DNA of 64,000 nt from JAJYKC01 sp035545735 (lineage in GTDB: Bacteria; Acidobacteriota; Terriglobia; Bryobacterales; Bryobacteraceae): NCBI GenBank assembly GCA_035545735.1, contig DASZXS010000037.1, positions 10,723-74,722 on the forward strand, written 5' to 3'. The position numbers and the translations under genes were made by a program. The notes under the pieces were generated by a model. It did not search any database. It was not told the DNA's origin and saw only the letters and a program-made list of their open reading frames with translations. Shown one piece after another: positions 1 to 8,424 of this stretch. The first letter of the stretch is position 1; each line of letters begins with the position of its first letter.

Positions 1-521
1 GCAAAGCAAACATCACGGACACCCAGACTGCAACCTGGGAATACCCGGATCTTCGCATCGTGTGGCAGCATCGCAGTTGGGGCTCCGCGCCGGACGAGAA
101 ATACCCTTGGGCGGCCACATTTTATGGGGATAAGGGCACGCTAAAAGCCGGTGTAATGGGGTACGACTTCATTCCTCTGCGTGGAGGGCAGGCCGTTCAT
201 AAAGACGTCACGTATGAGTTCGACCGTTACCCCGAGGACAAGACCGAAAAGGATCTGGAAACGCACGTGGCCCCGGCGGTCCGGTATCACATGCTGGATC
301 TGCTGAAGGCGGTTGACGCCCGCAGCAAGCCCGTCGCGGATATCGAGCAGGGATACATTTCCACAACGTCCTGCATTCTCGCCAACAATGCTTTGAAACT
401 GGGGCGGACGCTCACCTGGGACGCGACATCGCAGCGCGTGGTGGGTGATGACGAAGCGAACCGGCTTTTGCAGCGTCCCTACCGCAATCCCTGGGCGCAT
501 CCCGAAGCCTCGAGCGTGTAA
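1..521 (+). CDS. Gfo/Idh/MocA family oxidoreductase, C-terminal part
   Basis: The reading frame is open from base 3 and stops at 521, so the 5' end of the gene lies outside the window. The visible 172 residues match the C-terminal alpha/beta domain of exported Gfo/Idh/MocA oxidoreductases: a stretch around WQHRSWGS, then a GDKGTLK strand that covers the active site, and a closing segment (NALKLGRTLTWD) that is usual in the acidobacterial and planctomycete secreted subfamily. The Rossmann NAD(P) domain and any signal peptide are missing because of the window edge. Related complete genes lie at 14173 and 46815. Substrate unknown; probably a sugar or sugar-acid derivative, inferred from the family only. 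Confidence 0.85.
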   Translation, partial: KANITDTQTATWEYPDLRIVWQHRSWGSAPDEKYPWAATFYGDKGTLKAGVMGYDFIPLRGGQAVHKDVTYEFDRYPEDKTEKDLETHVAPAVRYHMLDLLKAVDARSKPVADIEQGYISTTSCILANNALKLGRTLTWDATSQRVVGDDEANRLLQRPYRNPWAHPEASSV

Positions 522-745
522 ACACATAGGCCCTCGCGCCGCAACGGATTGCCGGAACGTTCAGGGCGTCCGCGATCCCGGTGGTGGTGGTGGCTGCTTT
601 CACGCTGCCTTCGGTGCGGGCCGCGCCCAGCGGTCCCGCTGGCCGCGCTGCGAATGGAGTGGGCTCGCCGGCGGAGTTCGCCGAAAAAAAAAAGGGAGGG
701 CATGCACGGACATGCCCACCCCCGCGATAAGAAAAACGTCTCCGG

Positions 746-1036
746 CTAGCGCCAGCGACCTTCCACGAAAACCCAGCCACCCCCGCGACGGACCCATACC
801 GGGGCCACCCAAACCGCTCGCGGCCGCGGTGGCAGGTCCCAGTGTCCCGGCACCCATTGATACCCGCGTCCATCCCAGCGCTGATATCCGGGAATCCAAA
901 CGTGACGGCGGCTTGGAGCACGCGGGCGACGTTCGCGCATGGCGTGCGGTGGCCGGACCGTAACAATGACCTGAGCCTGGGCGGGCACGAATCCGAGACC
1001 GGCTCCCAAAAGTGCGGTTAGCAGAAGCTTATGCAT
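746..1036 (-). CDS. small exported WXXGXW (YXWGXW) repeat protein
   Basis: A 96-residue protein starting at the ATG at 1036, preceded by a GGAG ribosome site. A start further upstream would add 38 residues with no signal sequence. Residues 1-22 (MHKLLLTALLGAG..PAQAQ) form a clear Sec signal peptide. The mature part is rich in R, W and P and carries the aromatic motif of the WXXGXW family (PF12779): VWIPGYQRW followed by YQWVPGHWDLP, then WVAPVWVRRGGGWVFVEGRW. Members are small periplasmic or outer-membrane-associated proteins with no proven role. It stands alone between two genes of unrelated type; bases 522-745 next to it show no convincing gene. Confidence 0.75.
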   Translation of the reverse strand: MHKLLLTALLGAGLGFVPAQAQVIVTVRPPHAMRERRPRAPSRRHVWIPGYQRWDGRGYQWVPGHWDLPPRPRAVWVAPVWVRRGGGWVFVEGRWR

Positions 1037-1182
1037 GATCAATCTCCAGCCACACTCTGTTGCAAGAAGGATGCCATTTTCCGGCAAGGCGCGCTGGACG
1101 CCCGAAATGGCCAATTCGCTCTGGAATCCGGGCCGGGATGGTGGACACACCGGAAGGGACCGGAAAAATCTTCAAGCAGAAT

Positions 1183-2316
1183 TTACGGGAGTAGTCCGGA
1201 AAGCGGGAATTCCGATATTTCGATGTCTTCTTTGTTGGTGGAGTAAATTACCCACATGGCTCCGCCGTATTCCATCGCGTGGGGGTATTGATAGCTGCCG
1301 CTTCCCTTGGCGCGCCCCGCGTACCGCCGCCCGGGGGCGTTCTTCCGAAGTGCGATGGGGTGATCGAAGACCCAGCCGTCGCGGCTGAAAGAGGCCGCGA
1401 GCGGATCGCGCCTTTTCTGATCCGGATTGTTAATCAGGACGTAGGTTCCGCTGGCGAGCCGCAGAACGAAATTCTTGCTGGTCGCGTCCGGGTAGTTGGT
1501 CAGTACCGGTTTGCTCCAGCTTTTTCCGCCGTCCAAGCTAACGCTGCGGATCAAGTACCCCGATCGTGCGCCGTCCCGGATCAACAGTTGTGCCGTGCCG
1601 TCGCGCGCCACATACATCGCCGGTTCATCCATCCGGTGAAAAGGAGGGGCCGCGTCCAGAGGGATGAACTTCCACGCGTTCCCGCCACGCGAAGCGGCCA
1701 GCGCGACGGACAGATTCATACCGCTGTCGCGGCAGGGCATCGCGTCCCGGTCTTTCAGCCGGATCGGCGGGAAGTTGTTCATGCAATCGTCTGCGAACTC
1801 CATATCCTGCTCCCAGGCCTTGCCCGTCCAGGTGAATCGCATCAGTTTCAAGCCGCGCCAGACTACGCCGCTGCCGCGCTCACGGTAGGCGGCGGATTCC
1901 ACCAGCGCGCCAAGCGCTCTTAAATGCCCTCCGTCCACGAAGACGCCGCGCGCGATCCAGCGCTGGGGGCCCGCCGGACCATCCGGATCGGGCGCCAGAA
2001 CGGCTGCATTACTCCATTGACGGCCGTCCGTGCTGGTTGCATAGAGGATGTGCTGGCCGGGGTCCTCTTCCCCCACTTGCGAGGAAGACCAGATAGCCCA
2101 GAAGCGTCCGTCGAAATGCGCGAGATAGGAATGCAGATTGAAACCCGACTCGCCCTGTTTACCCCGGAATACAAAGGTGTGCCGGCCCCTGGCCTCCGGC
2201 AGCAGCGAAGGAGAGGCCAGGGAAGCGTCGCGGGCCAGCAGGCGGCGCGCATCGTGCGAAGCGGCGCAGAGCAGAGTGCCGGAACATAGGCTGGCGGCCA
2301 GGATCGCTCGAATCAT
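1183..2316 (-). CDS. exported sialidase-like (BNR/Asp-box) protein
   Basis: A 377-residue protein with an N-terminal signal sequence (about residues 1-19, MIRAILAASLCSGTLLCAAS). The body resembles the six-bladed sialidase/neuraminidase superfamily: an Asp-box at SLDGGKSW, related turns at STDGRQW and SRDGWVF, and the closing YSTNKEDIEISEFPL typical of exo-alpha-sialidase-like proteins of Acidobacteriota and Planctomycetota. The true sialidase arginine triad cannot be assigned by eye, so glycan hydrolysis is inferred only from the fold. It is divergent from the nitrilase-family gene that starts at 2392, sharing a short promoter region. Confidence 0.7.
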   Translation of the reverse strand: MIRAILAASLCSGTLLCAASHDARRLLARDASLASPSLLPEARGRHTFVFRGKQGESGFNLHSYLAHFDGRFWAIWSSSQVGEEDPGQHILYATSTDGRQWSNAAVLAPDPDGPAGPQRWIARGVFVDGGHLRALGALVESAAYRERGSGVVWRGLKLMRFTWTGKAWEQDMEFADDCMNNFPPIRLKDRDAMPCRDSGMNLSVALAASRGGNAWKFIPLDAAPPFHRMDEPAMYVARDGTAQLLIRDGARSGYLIRSVSLDGGKSWSKPVLTNYPDATSKNFVLRLASGTYVLINNPDQKRRDPLAASFSRDGWVFDHPIALRKNAPGRRYAGRAKGSGSYQYPHAMEYGGAMWVIYSTNKEDIEISEFPLSGLLP

Positions 2317-2391
2317 TTTTTGTATTTTCTCTCCCCAGGGCCGAACTGCGGTAGCGTGGACTTAACCACAGCAGTGGGCGAGATGACGGCC

Positions 2392-3354
2392 ATGTCGAAA
2401 ATAATATTGAAACAAGCTCCGCGTGCGATGTTTATCCTGATGTGCATCGCCGCTGCCGGCAGCCCGGCGGGATATTCCGCGGACGCGGCCGGACAGCCCA
2501 CCGGCCTTGTCAAAGTCGCCGCTATCCAGATCAAGGGTTATGACAAGGGCGATCTTCCGCGTCAAGGTTACGATCCAGCCGGCGCGATCGTGCCATATAT
2601 CGATCGCGCCGGCAAGGATGGCGCGCAATTGGCCGTGTTCCCCGAATATGTTCTGGGTCACATCCGCGTTCCGGGACCGGCCACCGGGAAAATCTCCGCC
2701 GCGGCCGCTGCCAATCATATTTACGTCATCGTCGGCGGCTGGGAGGACTATCCGGACGGGACCTATGCGGATACGGCGTTCATTTTTGACCGCAGCGGGC
2801 GTATCGCCGGGAAATATCTAAAAACTCATGCCGCGGTGGATCACTACGAAGGAGACCCGCCATGGTCGAAGCCGCCGGGCGGCAAGGATAAAGATTGGTT
2901 TCTGACCAACGATCCCGAGTGGCTAATGAAAAAAGGCGGCGATCTCCCGGTCTTCGACCTCGACTTCGGGAAGGTCGGCATCGAAATTTGCTACGACGGG
3001 TGGTTTCCGGAACCTGCGCGAGTGCTGTCGCTGAGGGGAGCGGAGTTGATCGTCTGGATCAACGGCCGGACCAACTCGGTGGAAGACTATATTGTGAAGT
3101 CCGTCATGTTCCAGAGCCACGTGGCGATGATCACCAGCAATCAGTCCTACGGCGGCGGCACGATGATCGGCGACGTCGGCGGAGGATGGGAGCCGCGGAT
3201 CCTCGCTCATGCGCCGGATCGGGAAGAGGCTTATATTTCCGCGGCGATTGACCTGGGGCAGGTGCGCAAATCGAGAGCGTTCAGCCGCGATTTTCAGCAG
3301 AGGCGCCCGGATCTCAACGGGGAGCTGGTGAGCCCGATCCGGCCCAAATATTAG
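2392..3354 (+). CDS. exported carbon-nitrogen hydrolase (nitrilase superfamily)
   Basis: A 320-residue protein from the ATG at 2392; another ATG at 2383 is possible. The upstream in-frame TTG at 2320 is unlikely because it lies against the divergent gene. Residues 1-31 look like a signal peptide. The catalytic triad of the superfamily is visible: Glu85 in FPEYVLG, Lys144 in KYLKTH and Cys200 in EICYDGWFPE, with the WFPEPARVLSLRGAELI helix that follows the nucleophile in amidases. It should hydrolyse a C-N bond in an amide or nitrile; substrate unknown. Exported members are uncommon compared with cytosolic ones. Confidence 0.82.
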   Translation: MSKIILKQAPRAMFILMCIAAAGSPAGYSADAAGQPTGLVKVAAIQIKGYDKGDLPRQGYDPAGAIVPYIDRAGKDGAQLAVFPEYVLGHIRVPGPATGKISAAAAANHIYVIVGGWEDYPDGTYADTAFIFDRSGRIAGKYLKTHAAVDHYEGDPPWSKPPGGKDKDWFLTNDPEWLMKKGGDLPVFDLDFGKVGIEICYDGWFPEPARVLSLRGAELIVWINGRTNSVEDYIVKSVMFQSHVAMITSNQSYGGGTMIGDVGGGWEPRILAHAPDREEAYISAAIDLGQVRKSRAFSRDFQQRRPDLNGELVSPIRPKY

Positions 3355-3653
3355 GCGAGCTTCTGTAAACGTTTTTGACGTATCGCGTTTTTTGCTGAGT
3401 GGCGCGTGGCGACAAACTCGGCGCGCATGGCTGGTCTCAAGGAATCGGCCAGGTTCGCAAGGGAGTGTACGGCAGCGCCGGCTCATGGCGCTATTGGTGT
3501 GACGGGATCGCGTCTGCAGCCCGTCACTGTCGAATATCGGTCGCAAGTCCGGCATGCGATGGCTCGCTGTAACGCTTGGCGCACCAGGACTATCGTGAGG
3601 CAGCAGAATCGGTTGCCTCGCGATTTCCTCCTTTTGCCGGCGTCTCCACGGTG
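3355..3653. other. non-coding region upstream of the DUF427-MOSC-DoxX operon
   Basis: About 300 bases without a credible gene; the open frames that cross it have no recognisable product. It holds an inverted repeat at 3499-3527 and leads into the sigma-54-type promoter at 3654-3669, both listed separately. Confidence 0.6.
3499..3527. promoter_or_regulatory. inverted repeat, candidate activator-binding site
   Basis: Perfect 8-bp arms GTGACGGG (3499-3506) and CCCGTCAC (3520-3527) separated by 13 bp. The repeat sits about 130-155 bp upstream of the -24 element at 3655, a usual distance for an enhancer bound by a sigma-54 activator. Binding is inferred from position only. Confidence 0.35.
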
Positions 3654-3669
3654 TGGCCCTCTGGTTGCG
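3654..3669 (+). promoter_or_regulatory. sigma-54 (-24/-12) promoter candidate
   Basis: The sequence TGGCCCTCTGGTTGCG has GG at 3655-3656 and GC at 3667-3668, exactly 10 bp apart as in the consensus TGGCAC-N5-TTGC. Predicted transcription start is near 3680, followed by a GAGGAG ribosome site at about 3708-3714 and the ATG at 3722. A sigma-54 activator gene is 5 kb away and rpoN is present in the window. Confidence 0.5.
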
Positions 3670-3721
3670 CTTAGGTGCGACGGCGGTGCAATTTGCGGTC
3701 GCCGCATCGAGGAGGAGAGAA

Positions 3722-4588
3722 ATGGGATTGTCGTGGCAACAAGGGCCGCTTTCACCGGGAGCAATCGGCAGGTTCCTCGTAGCCGAACCTCTGCCCAGGA
3801 AACTGTTGTACGCCGAGCCGCTACGGCGGCGCATGCGCGTGCGCTTCGGCGGAAACTGGATCGCTGACACCGAAGACGTCATCCTGCTCTTCGAACCTGG
3901 CCGCTATCCGATGGCATACTTCATGGAAAGCGACGTCACCCCAGGCGCTCTCGAAAGCTCCGGGCATACGACGCAGCATCCCGACCTTGGCCCCACATCC
4001 TGGTACACCGTGCGCTCAGGCGATAAAAGTGCCGCGCACGGAGCGTGGCAGCACACTGGACTGCCCGCCTACGCGCAGGAGCTACAGGGACGAGTTGCGT
4101 TTGCTTGGCCAGCCATGGACGGTTTCTTCGAAGAGGAAGAACGCATTATGGGTCACGCCGCCGATAGCTATCACCGCATCGACATTCGCCAGTCCTCTCG
4201 TAATCTGGTGGTGAGCTATCGCGACCACATCGTCGCCGATACAAAACGGCCGCTAGCGCTGTACGAGTCGGGCTTTGCTCCGCGCTGGTACGTGCCTCGC
4301 GCGGATATCGATGAGTCCGCGTTGACCCCAGTCGAGCATCGGACCTTCTGCCCGTACAAAGGGCTGTGTAGTTACTACGATATCGGTGAGGCCCGGCTGG
4401 CTGCATGGTCCTATCAAGAGGCCTATGCTGAGGTGGGTCGGATTAGCGGTCTCGTCTCGTTCGAACCGGACATTGTCCCGGTGCGGCTCGGCCGGGTTCA
4501 ACTCCATCTGGCACCGGGCCAGACGGTGATTCCGCACGGCCCGGATCGCGACCTTGACGTTCCGGTGGGAACGGGCAAGAAGGCTTAG
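3722..4588 (+). CDS. tandem DUF427 domain protein
   Basis: A 288-residue cytosolic protein. The ATG at 3722 is chosen because a strong GGAGGAGAG ribosome site precedes it; the longer frame from 3653 would overlap the predicted promoter. It has two DUF427 (PF04248) copies, about residues 20-125 and 150-265. The second shows the full family pattern: VVSYRDHIVADTKRPLALYE, then RWYVPRADID, then TFCPYKGLCSYYDI. Function of DUF427 is not established. First gene of an operon with the MOSC-reductase fusion (10 bp downstream) and DoxX, so its product probably serves the same process. Confidence 0.85.
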   Translation: MGLSWQQGPLSPGAIGRFLVAEPLPRKLLYAEPLRRRMRVRFGGNWIADTEDVILLFEPGRYPMAYFMESDVTPGALESSGHTTQHPDLGPTSWYTVRSGDKSAAHGAWQHTGLPAYAQELQGRVAFAWPAMDGFFEEEERIMGHAADSYHRIDIRQSSRNLVVSYRDHIVADTKRPLALYESGFAPRWYVPRADIDESALTPVEHRTFCPYKGLCSYYDIGEARLAAWSYQEAYAEVGRISGLVSFEPDIVPVRLGRVQLHLAPGQTVIPHGPDRDLDVPVGTGKKA

Positions 4589-4598
4589 GGCGAGCACC

Positions 4599-6347
4599 AT
4601 GGCTCGATTGCGATCGGTGAACGTCGGGCTTCCGCGCAACATCGAGTGGAAGGGTCGCACTGTATACACCGCGATCTGGAAGAGCCCGGTGCCTGGCCGG
4701 TGTCGAGTCCGCCGGCTGAACCTCGACGGAGACGGCCAGGGTGACTTGGGCGGTCACGGAGGCGAGCAGCGCGCCGTCTTCGTCTACCAGATCGAGTCCT
4801 ATGGCTACTGGCGGGAGCAACTGAACAGGACCGACTTCGTCTACGGACAGTTCGGGGAGAACTTCACAATCGAAGGGTTGGCCGACGATGTCGTGTGTAT
4901 CGGCGACCGCTATCGGATCGGTAGCGCGCTCTTCGAAGTTACGCAGCCTCGGGTTACTTGTTATCGCGTCGGCATTCGGATGAACGAACCTCGGATGCCA
5001 GCGTTGCTCACCTCAAGCGGGCGGCCGGGATTCTACTTCCGCGTTTTACAAGAAGGAAACGTCGGCGCCGGCGATGAAATTGTCAAGCTCGGAGAAGCAA
5101 AGGAGCGAATGACAGTCTCGGAGATCAACGCGCTTCTGTATTCGCCCGGCCATGCGCGAGATCAGTTGGGCCGCGCCGTAACAATCGAGGCGCTTTCTCC
5201 GGGATGGCGGGGATCGTTCGAGGCACTGCTCCAAAACCCATCCAATGGAAACGCGGGTCTCGTGCCCGAAGCCGCCACACACCCCGCTGCGCCAGGATTT
5301 CGACCGCTGGTGGTAACGGCGATCGACCAGGAGTCCGCGGATGTCCTGTCGCTGACGATGAAGAACGCGAACGGCCAGCCGTTGCCCATGGCGCTGCCCG
5401 GCCAGTATGTGGTCTTGCGCCTTCAACCAACCGCGGCGGAGACGCTTTTTCGCAGCTACTCCGTGTCGGGTCCGGCCTCGACACAAAGCTATCGAATCAG
5501 CGTGAAAATCGAACCGAATGGAGCGGGCGGAACCTATTTGCGCGACCATGTGCGGGCCGGCAACACTCTCGAAGTCAGCTCGCCACGCGGAAGCTTCATT
5601 CTGCAGACCGGGGAACGGCCGGTACTACTGATCAGTGCGGGAATCGGAGCGACGCCGGTTCTCGCGATGCTGCACTCGTTGGCGGAGGTGCGCTCGACCC
5701 GTCAGGTTTTGTGGCTTCACGCAGCGCGAGATCGAGACCATCACCCGTTTGCGGCCGAAGTCCGCCGGCTCCTGCTTGCGCTGACGAATAGTCGCAGCTA
5801 CGTCTGTTTCAGCAAGCCAGGGCCGCTCGACAGGATGGGTGAGGATTTCGACGCCATTGGCCGCTTGTCGCAAGCGACATTCGAGGCGGCGGGCGTTTCG
5901 CGAGATGCGGACGCTTACCTCTGCGGTCCGAATCCCTTCATGAGGGATATGAAAGAAGCGCTCCTGACATTTGGCGTCGAGCCAGCGCGGATTCATATCG
6001 AGATCTTTAACGGTAGCGAGCCTCTGACGCCTGGTGTCGCCGGCGCAGGGGTCCAAACTCCGCATCGGCTCGCGGATGATACAGGCACCGGGCCGCTCGT
6101 CTCGTTCGCGCGCAGCGGTATCGCCGCACACTGGAAGGGATCGGTTTACCAGAGCATTCTGGAACTGGCCGAAGCGTGCGATGTTCCGGTACGCTGGTCG
6201 TGCCGTGCCGGCGTGTGTCATAGCTGTGAGAGCGGTTTGGTATCCGGAGAAGTCGCTTACGGACCAGAGCCGTTGGACAAGCCGGCCGGCGGCAACGTTC
6301 TCGTCTGCTGTTCAAAGCCAATTCGCGATGTGGTGATCGATTTGTGA
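4599..6347 (+). CDS. MOSC - ferredoxin reductase - [2Fe-2S] ferredoxin fusion protein
   Basis: A 582-residue three-part enzyme from the ATG at 4599. Residues 1-200 are a YiiM-like MOSC domain: GGEQRAVFVY, GQFGENFT and VTQPRVTCYRVG, with Cys121 at the position that binds molybdenum cofactor in MOSC proteins. Residues about 235-480 form a flavin/NAD(P)H oxidoreductase (SYSVSGPAS flavin site, ISAGIGATPVLAML pyridine-nucleotide site, YLCGPNPFM). The C-terminus is a plant-type ferredoxin with Cys535, Cys540, Cys543 and Cys570. Electron flow NAD(P)H - flavin - FeS - Moco is inferred. By analogy with YiiM/YcbX/mARC proteins it may reduce N-hydroxylated compounds without a separate reductase. Middle gene of the operon. 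Confidence 0.88.
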   Translation: MARLRSVNVGLPRNIEWKGRTVYTAIWKSPVPGRCRVRRLNLDGDGQGDLGGHGGEQRAVFVYQIESYGYWREQLNRTDFVYGQFGENFTIEGLADDVVCIGDRYRIGSALFEVTQPRVTCYRVGIRMNEPRMPALLTSSGRPGFYFRVLQEGNVGAGDEIVKLGEAKERMTVSEINALLYSPGHARDQLGRAVTIEALSPGWRGSFEALLQNPSNGNAGLVPEAATHPAAPGFRPLVVTAIDQESADVLSLTMKNANGQPLPMALPGQYVVLRLQPTAAETLFRSYSVSGPASTQSYRISVKIEPNGAGGTYLRDHVRAGNTLEVSSPRGSFILQTGERPVLLISAGIGATPVLAMLHSLAEVRSTRQVLWLHAARDRDHHPFAAEVRRLLLALTNSRSYVCFSKPGPLDRMGEDFDAIGRLSQATFEAAGVSRDADAYLCGPNPFMRDMKEALLTFGVEPARIHIEIFNGSEPLTPGVAGAGVQTPHRLADDTGTGPLVSFARSGIAAHWKGSVYQSILELAEACDVPVRWSCRAGVCHSCESGLVSGEVAYGPEPLDKPAGGNVLVCCSKPIRDVVIDL

Positions 6348-6364
6348 TAGCGAAGGAGAATTTC

Positions 6365-6838
6365 ATGCGATCTGAGCTCGCGCGCTGGGGCTTACTCCCC
6401 ATGCGTCTTCTTATAGGTTATGGATTCATGGAACACGGCTTGGCGAAACTGTCGCGGGGACCGGATACATTTGCCCGCATCCTGGAGCAACTGGCTGTGC
6501 CCATGCCTCACCTGGCGGCATGGCTGACCATCGGAACCGAGGTTCTCGGCGGATTGGCCCTGTTTCTTGGGGTTTTTGTGGCTTGGGCAAGTATTCCCAC
6601 AGCCATAGTGCTGCTGGCCGCGATGGTCACCGTCCACCTGCGGTACGGCTTCAGTTCGGTGAGGCTGTTGAGTATATCCCCTTCGGGCGCGCAGTTCGGT
6701 CCTGTGGGGTACGAGATCGATCTGTTGTACCTGGCTGCGCTCCTGGTGATTGCGTCCCAGGGGCCGGGTCCACTTTCGATCGGCCGGATGCTGAGACCGA
6801 AAGTCCACGCCGCAGAAGAACGCGCTGGTTCGCATTAG
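6365..6838 (+). CDS. DoxX family membrane protein
   Basis: A 157-residue integral membrane protein with four predicted helices. The ATG at 6365 follows a GAAGGAG ribosome site; an alternative GTG at 6344 overlaps the stop of the gene before it. N-terminal RLLIGYGFMEHGLAKLSRGPDTFA and the GTEVLGGLALFLG second helix are typical of DoxX/DoxD-like proteins (PF07681). Members act with redox enzymes in thiosulfate or quinone chemistry in some organisms, but no specific role can be assigned. Last gene of the DUF427-MOSC-DoxX operon, converging with the TMEM175 gene 16 bp away. Confidence 0.85.
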   Translation: MRSELARWGLLPMRLLIGYGFMEHGLAKLSRGPDTFARILEQLAVPMPHLAAWLTIGTEVLGGLALFLGVFVAWASIPTAIVLLAAMVTVHLRYGFSSVRLLSISPSGAQFGPVGYEIDLLYLAALLVIASQGPGPLSIGRMLRPKVHAAEERAGSH

Positions 6839-6854
6839 ATCGTGGGCCTTCGCC

Positions 6855-7442
6855 CTATGTGACGTCTGGACGCAGGTGAAGGATCAACGCGGCGCAGATC
6901 AGGAGAAATCCCAGACGCGGGGCCACCAGAGCGACCACCATCGCAATCATAAAGCCGGCAAGGACCGCGAGCGAGCGGCGCCTGGCAGCGCGGCGCGTCC
7001 GGACAGGCATCCGGCCCGCGTCTGCCTGGTTCAAGATTTGTTTTTCGAAGATGTTATAGGCAACATCGATACAGACAAACAGGCCGGCATAGACCGCCAC
7101 CGGAGACGATGCGAGTCGCGTGCGCGCCACCCACGCGGTCGCAAAGGGTAGGAGGGAAACCAGAAAAAGATGAGCGAAGTTGGTCCATATCAATCCCGAG
7201 GTCAGCCGGCCGACAAGCCGCATCAGATGATGATGATTAATCCAAATAATCGCGATGAACAGGAAACTCACCGCATAGCTGATGGCCGTCGGCCACAGCG
7301 GCCAGAGCGCCGAAAATGCCGGCTGCTCCGGTGCCTTAAGTTCCAACACCATAACAGTCACGATCACGGCAAATACGCCATCGGTGAATGCCGTCACCCG
7401 ATCCGGGCTCATCTCCTCACGCACATTGTTTCCGGGTAGCAT
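6855..7442 (-). CDS. TMEM175-family (DUF1211) potassium channel-like protein
   Basis: About 195 residues from the ATG at 7442; the ATG at 7412 is the other option. The first helix carries the family signature RVTAFTDGVFAVIVTVMVLELK, equivalent to the RxxxFSDGVFAI motif whose hydrophobic residues line the pore of bacterial TMEM175 channels. Six membrane segments follow, with INHHHLM at the end of helix 3. Bacterial members are tetrameric potassium-permeable channels of 6 TM. It lies 28 bp downstream of the hydrolase gene on the same strand and is probably co-transcribed with it. Confidence 0.82.
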   Translation of the reverse strand: MLPGNNVREEMSPDRVTAFTDGVFAVIVTVMVLELKAPEQPAFSALWPLWPTAISYAVSFLFIAIIWINHHHLMRLVGRLTSGLIWTNFAHLFLVSLLPFATAWVARTRLASSPVAVYAGLFVCIDVAYNIFEKQILNQADAGRMPVRTRRAARRRSLAVLAGFMIAMVVALVAPRLGFLLICAALILHLRPDVT

Positions 7443-7470
7443 TTTGGAGACGCGTGCCGACCACCCCAAT

Positions 7471-8385
7471 TCACGACTTCGCTGCACTCGCGCCGAGAAA
7501 GTTCTTCATGGCGGCAGCTATTTCGACGCTGTGCGTCTCGAGGGCAAAATGTCCGGTGTCGAGAAATTCGACCCGGGCGTTCGGTATGTCCTTTCGATAC
7601 GCCTCGGCTCCAGCCGGAACGAAGAAGGGATCGTTCTTACCCCAGATTGCAAGCAACGGCGGCTGAGCCTTCCGGAAGTAATCCTGAAACGCCGGATAGA
7701 GTTTGATGTTGGAGGCGTAATCAAGAAACAAATCCAGTTGAATATCTTTGTTCCCAGGGCGATCCAGCAGGGCAGTATCCAAGGTGTAAGATTCGGGCGG
7801 AACACTCTCCGGATTCTTCACGCCATACGTGTACTGCCAACGGGTGCCTTCGAGCGTCAGAATGTTCCTCCGGATCGTCTCCCGGTTCTCCCCGGTGGGT
7901 TCGGCCCAGTATTTCCGGATCGGCGCCCAGGAATCGCCAAGACCCTCTTCATAGGCATTCCCGTTCTGCGAAACGATGGCCGTAATCCGGTCCGGATGAG
8001 CCATGGCCAAACGGAATCCGGTGGGCGCGCCGTAGTCAAATACGTAAAGCGCGTAGCGCCTCAATTTGAGCGCCTGCGTGAACGCGTTCAGCGTCGCTGC
8101 CAAGCGGTCGAACGAATAGACATAGTTTCGCTCTGAGGGAACTTCAGTAAAGCCAAAGCCGGGGAGGTCCGGCGCGATCACGCGATACTCGCTTGCCAGA
8201 AGCGGAATGAGTTCGCGGAACATGAAGGACGAGGCGGGGAACCCGTGTAGCAGCAGGACGACGGGTGCATCGGTATCGCCGGCCGCGCGGTAGAAGACGC
8301 GCACTCCATCTGCCTCGATGCGGTCTATCTTCGTGGTTCCAGGCGCCGGGCTCTTCGCCATCCTGGTGGAACGTTGCTGAGGCAT
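7471..8385 (-). CDS. alpha/beta hydrolase, haloalkane dehalogenase/epoxide hydrolase-like
   Basis: A 304-residue protein starting at the ATG at 8385, six bases after an AAGGAGGG ribosome site. The oxyanion loop is LLLHGFPASSFMF. The nucleophile elbow YVFDYGAPTG has Asp117 instead of Ser, as in haloalkane dehalogenases, epoxide hydrolases and fluoroacetate dehalogenases. A second acid in GKNDPFF and a histidine in LDTGHFALETH complete the triad. No signal peptide, so it is cytosolic. A sigma-54-type promoter lies about 40 bp upstream and the activator gene is divergent-adjacent in the cluster. Substrate could be a halogenated or epoxide compound; not determinable here. Confidence 0.85.
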   Translation of the reverse strand: MPQQRSTRMAKSPAPGTTKIDRIEADGVRVFYRAAGDTDAPVVLLLHGFPASSFMFRELIPLLASEYRVIAPDLPGFGFTEVPSERNYVYSFDRLAATLNAFTQALKLRRYALYVFDYGAPTGFRLAMAHPDRITAIVSQNGNAYEEGLGDSWAPIRKYWAEPTGENRETIRRNILTLEGTRWQYTYGVKNPESVPPESYTLDTALLDRPGNKDIQLDLFLDYASNIKLYPAFQDYFRKAQPPLLAIWGKNDPFFVPAGAEAYRKDIPNARVEFLDTGHFALETHSVEIAAAMKNFLGASAAKS

Positions 8386-8424
8386 GAAACCCTCCTTATC
8401 CAACCGGGTGCAATCGTGTCGAAG

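Noticed and set aside
445..966. Overlapping open frames on both strands next to the WXXGXW gene
   Set aside because: Arg/Pro-rich GC-driven frames without ribosome sites or homology; the A-run at 684-693 breaks codon patterns.
2923..3882. A 319-codon minus-strand frame crossing the gap before the DUF427 gene
   Set aside because: Mostly antisense to the nitrilase-family gene; the part in the gap has no recognisable sequence.
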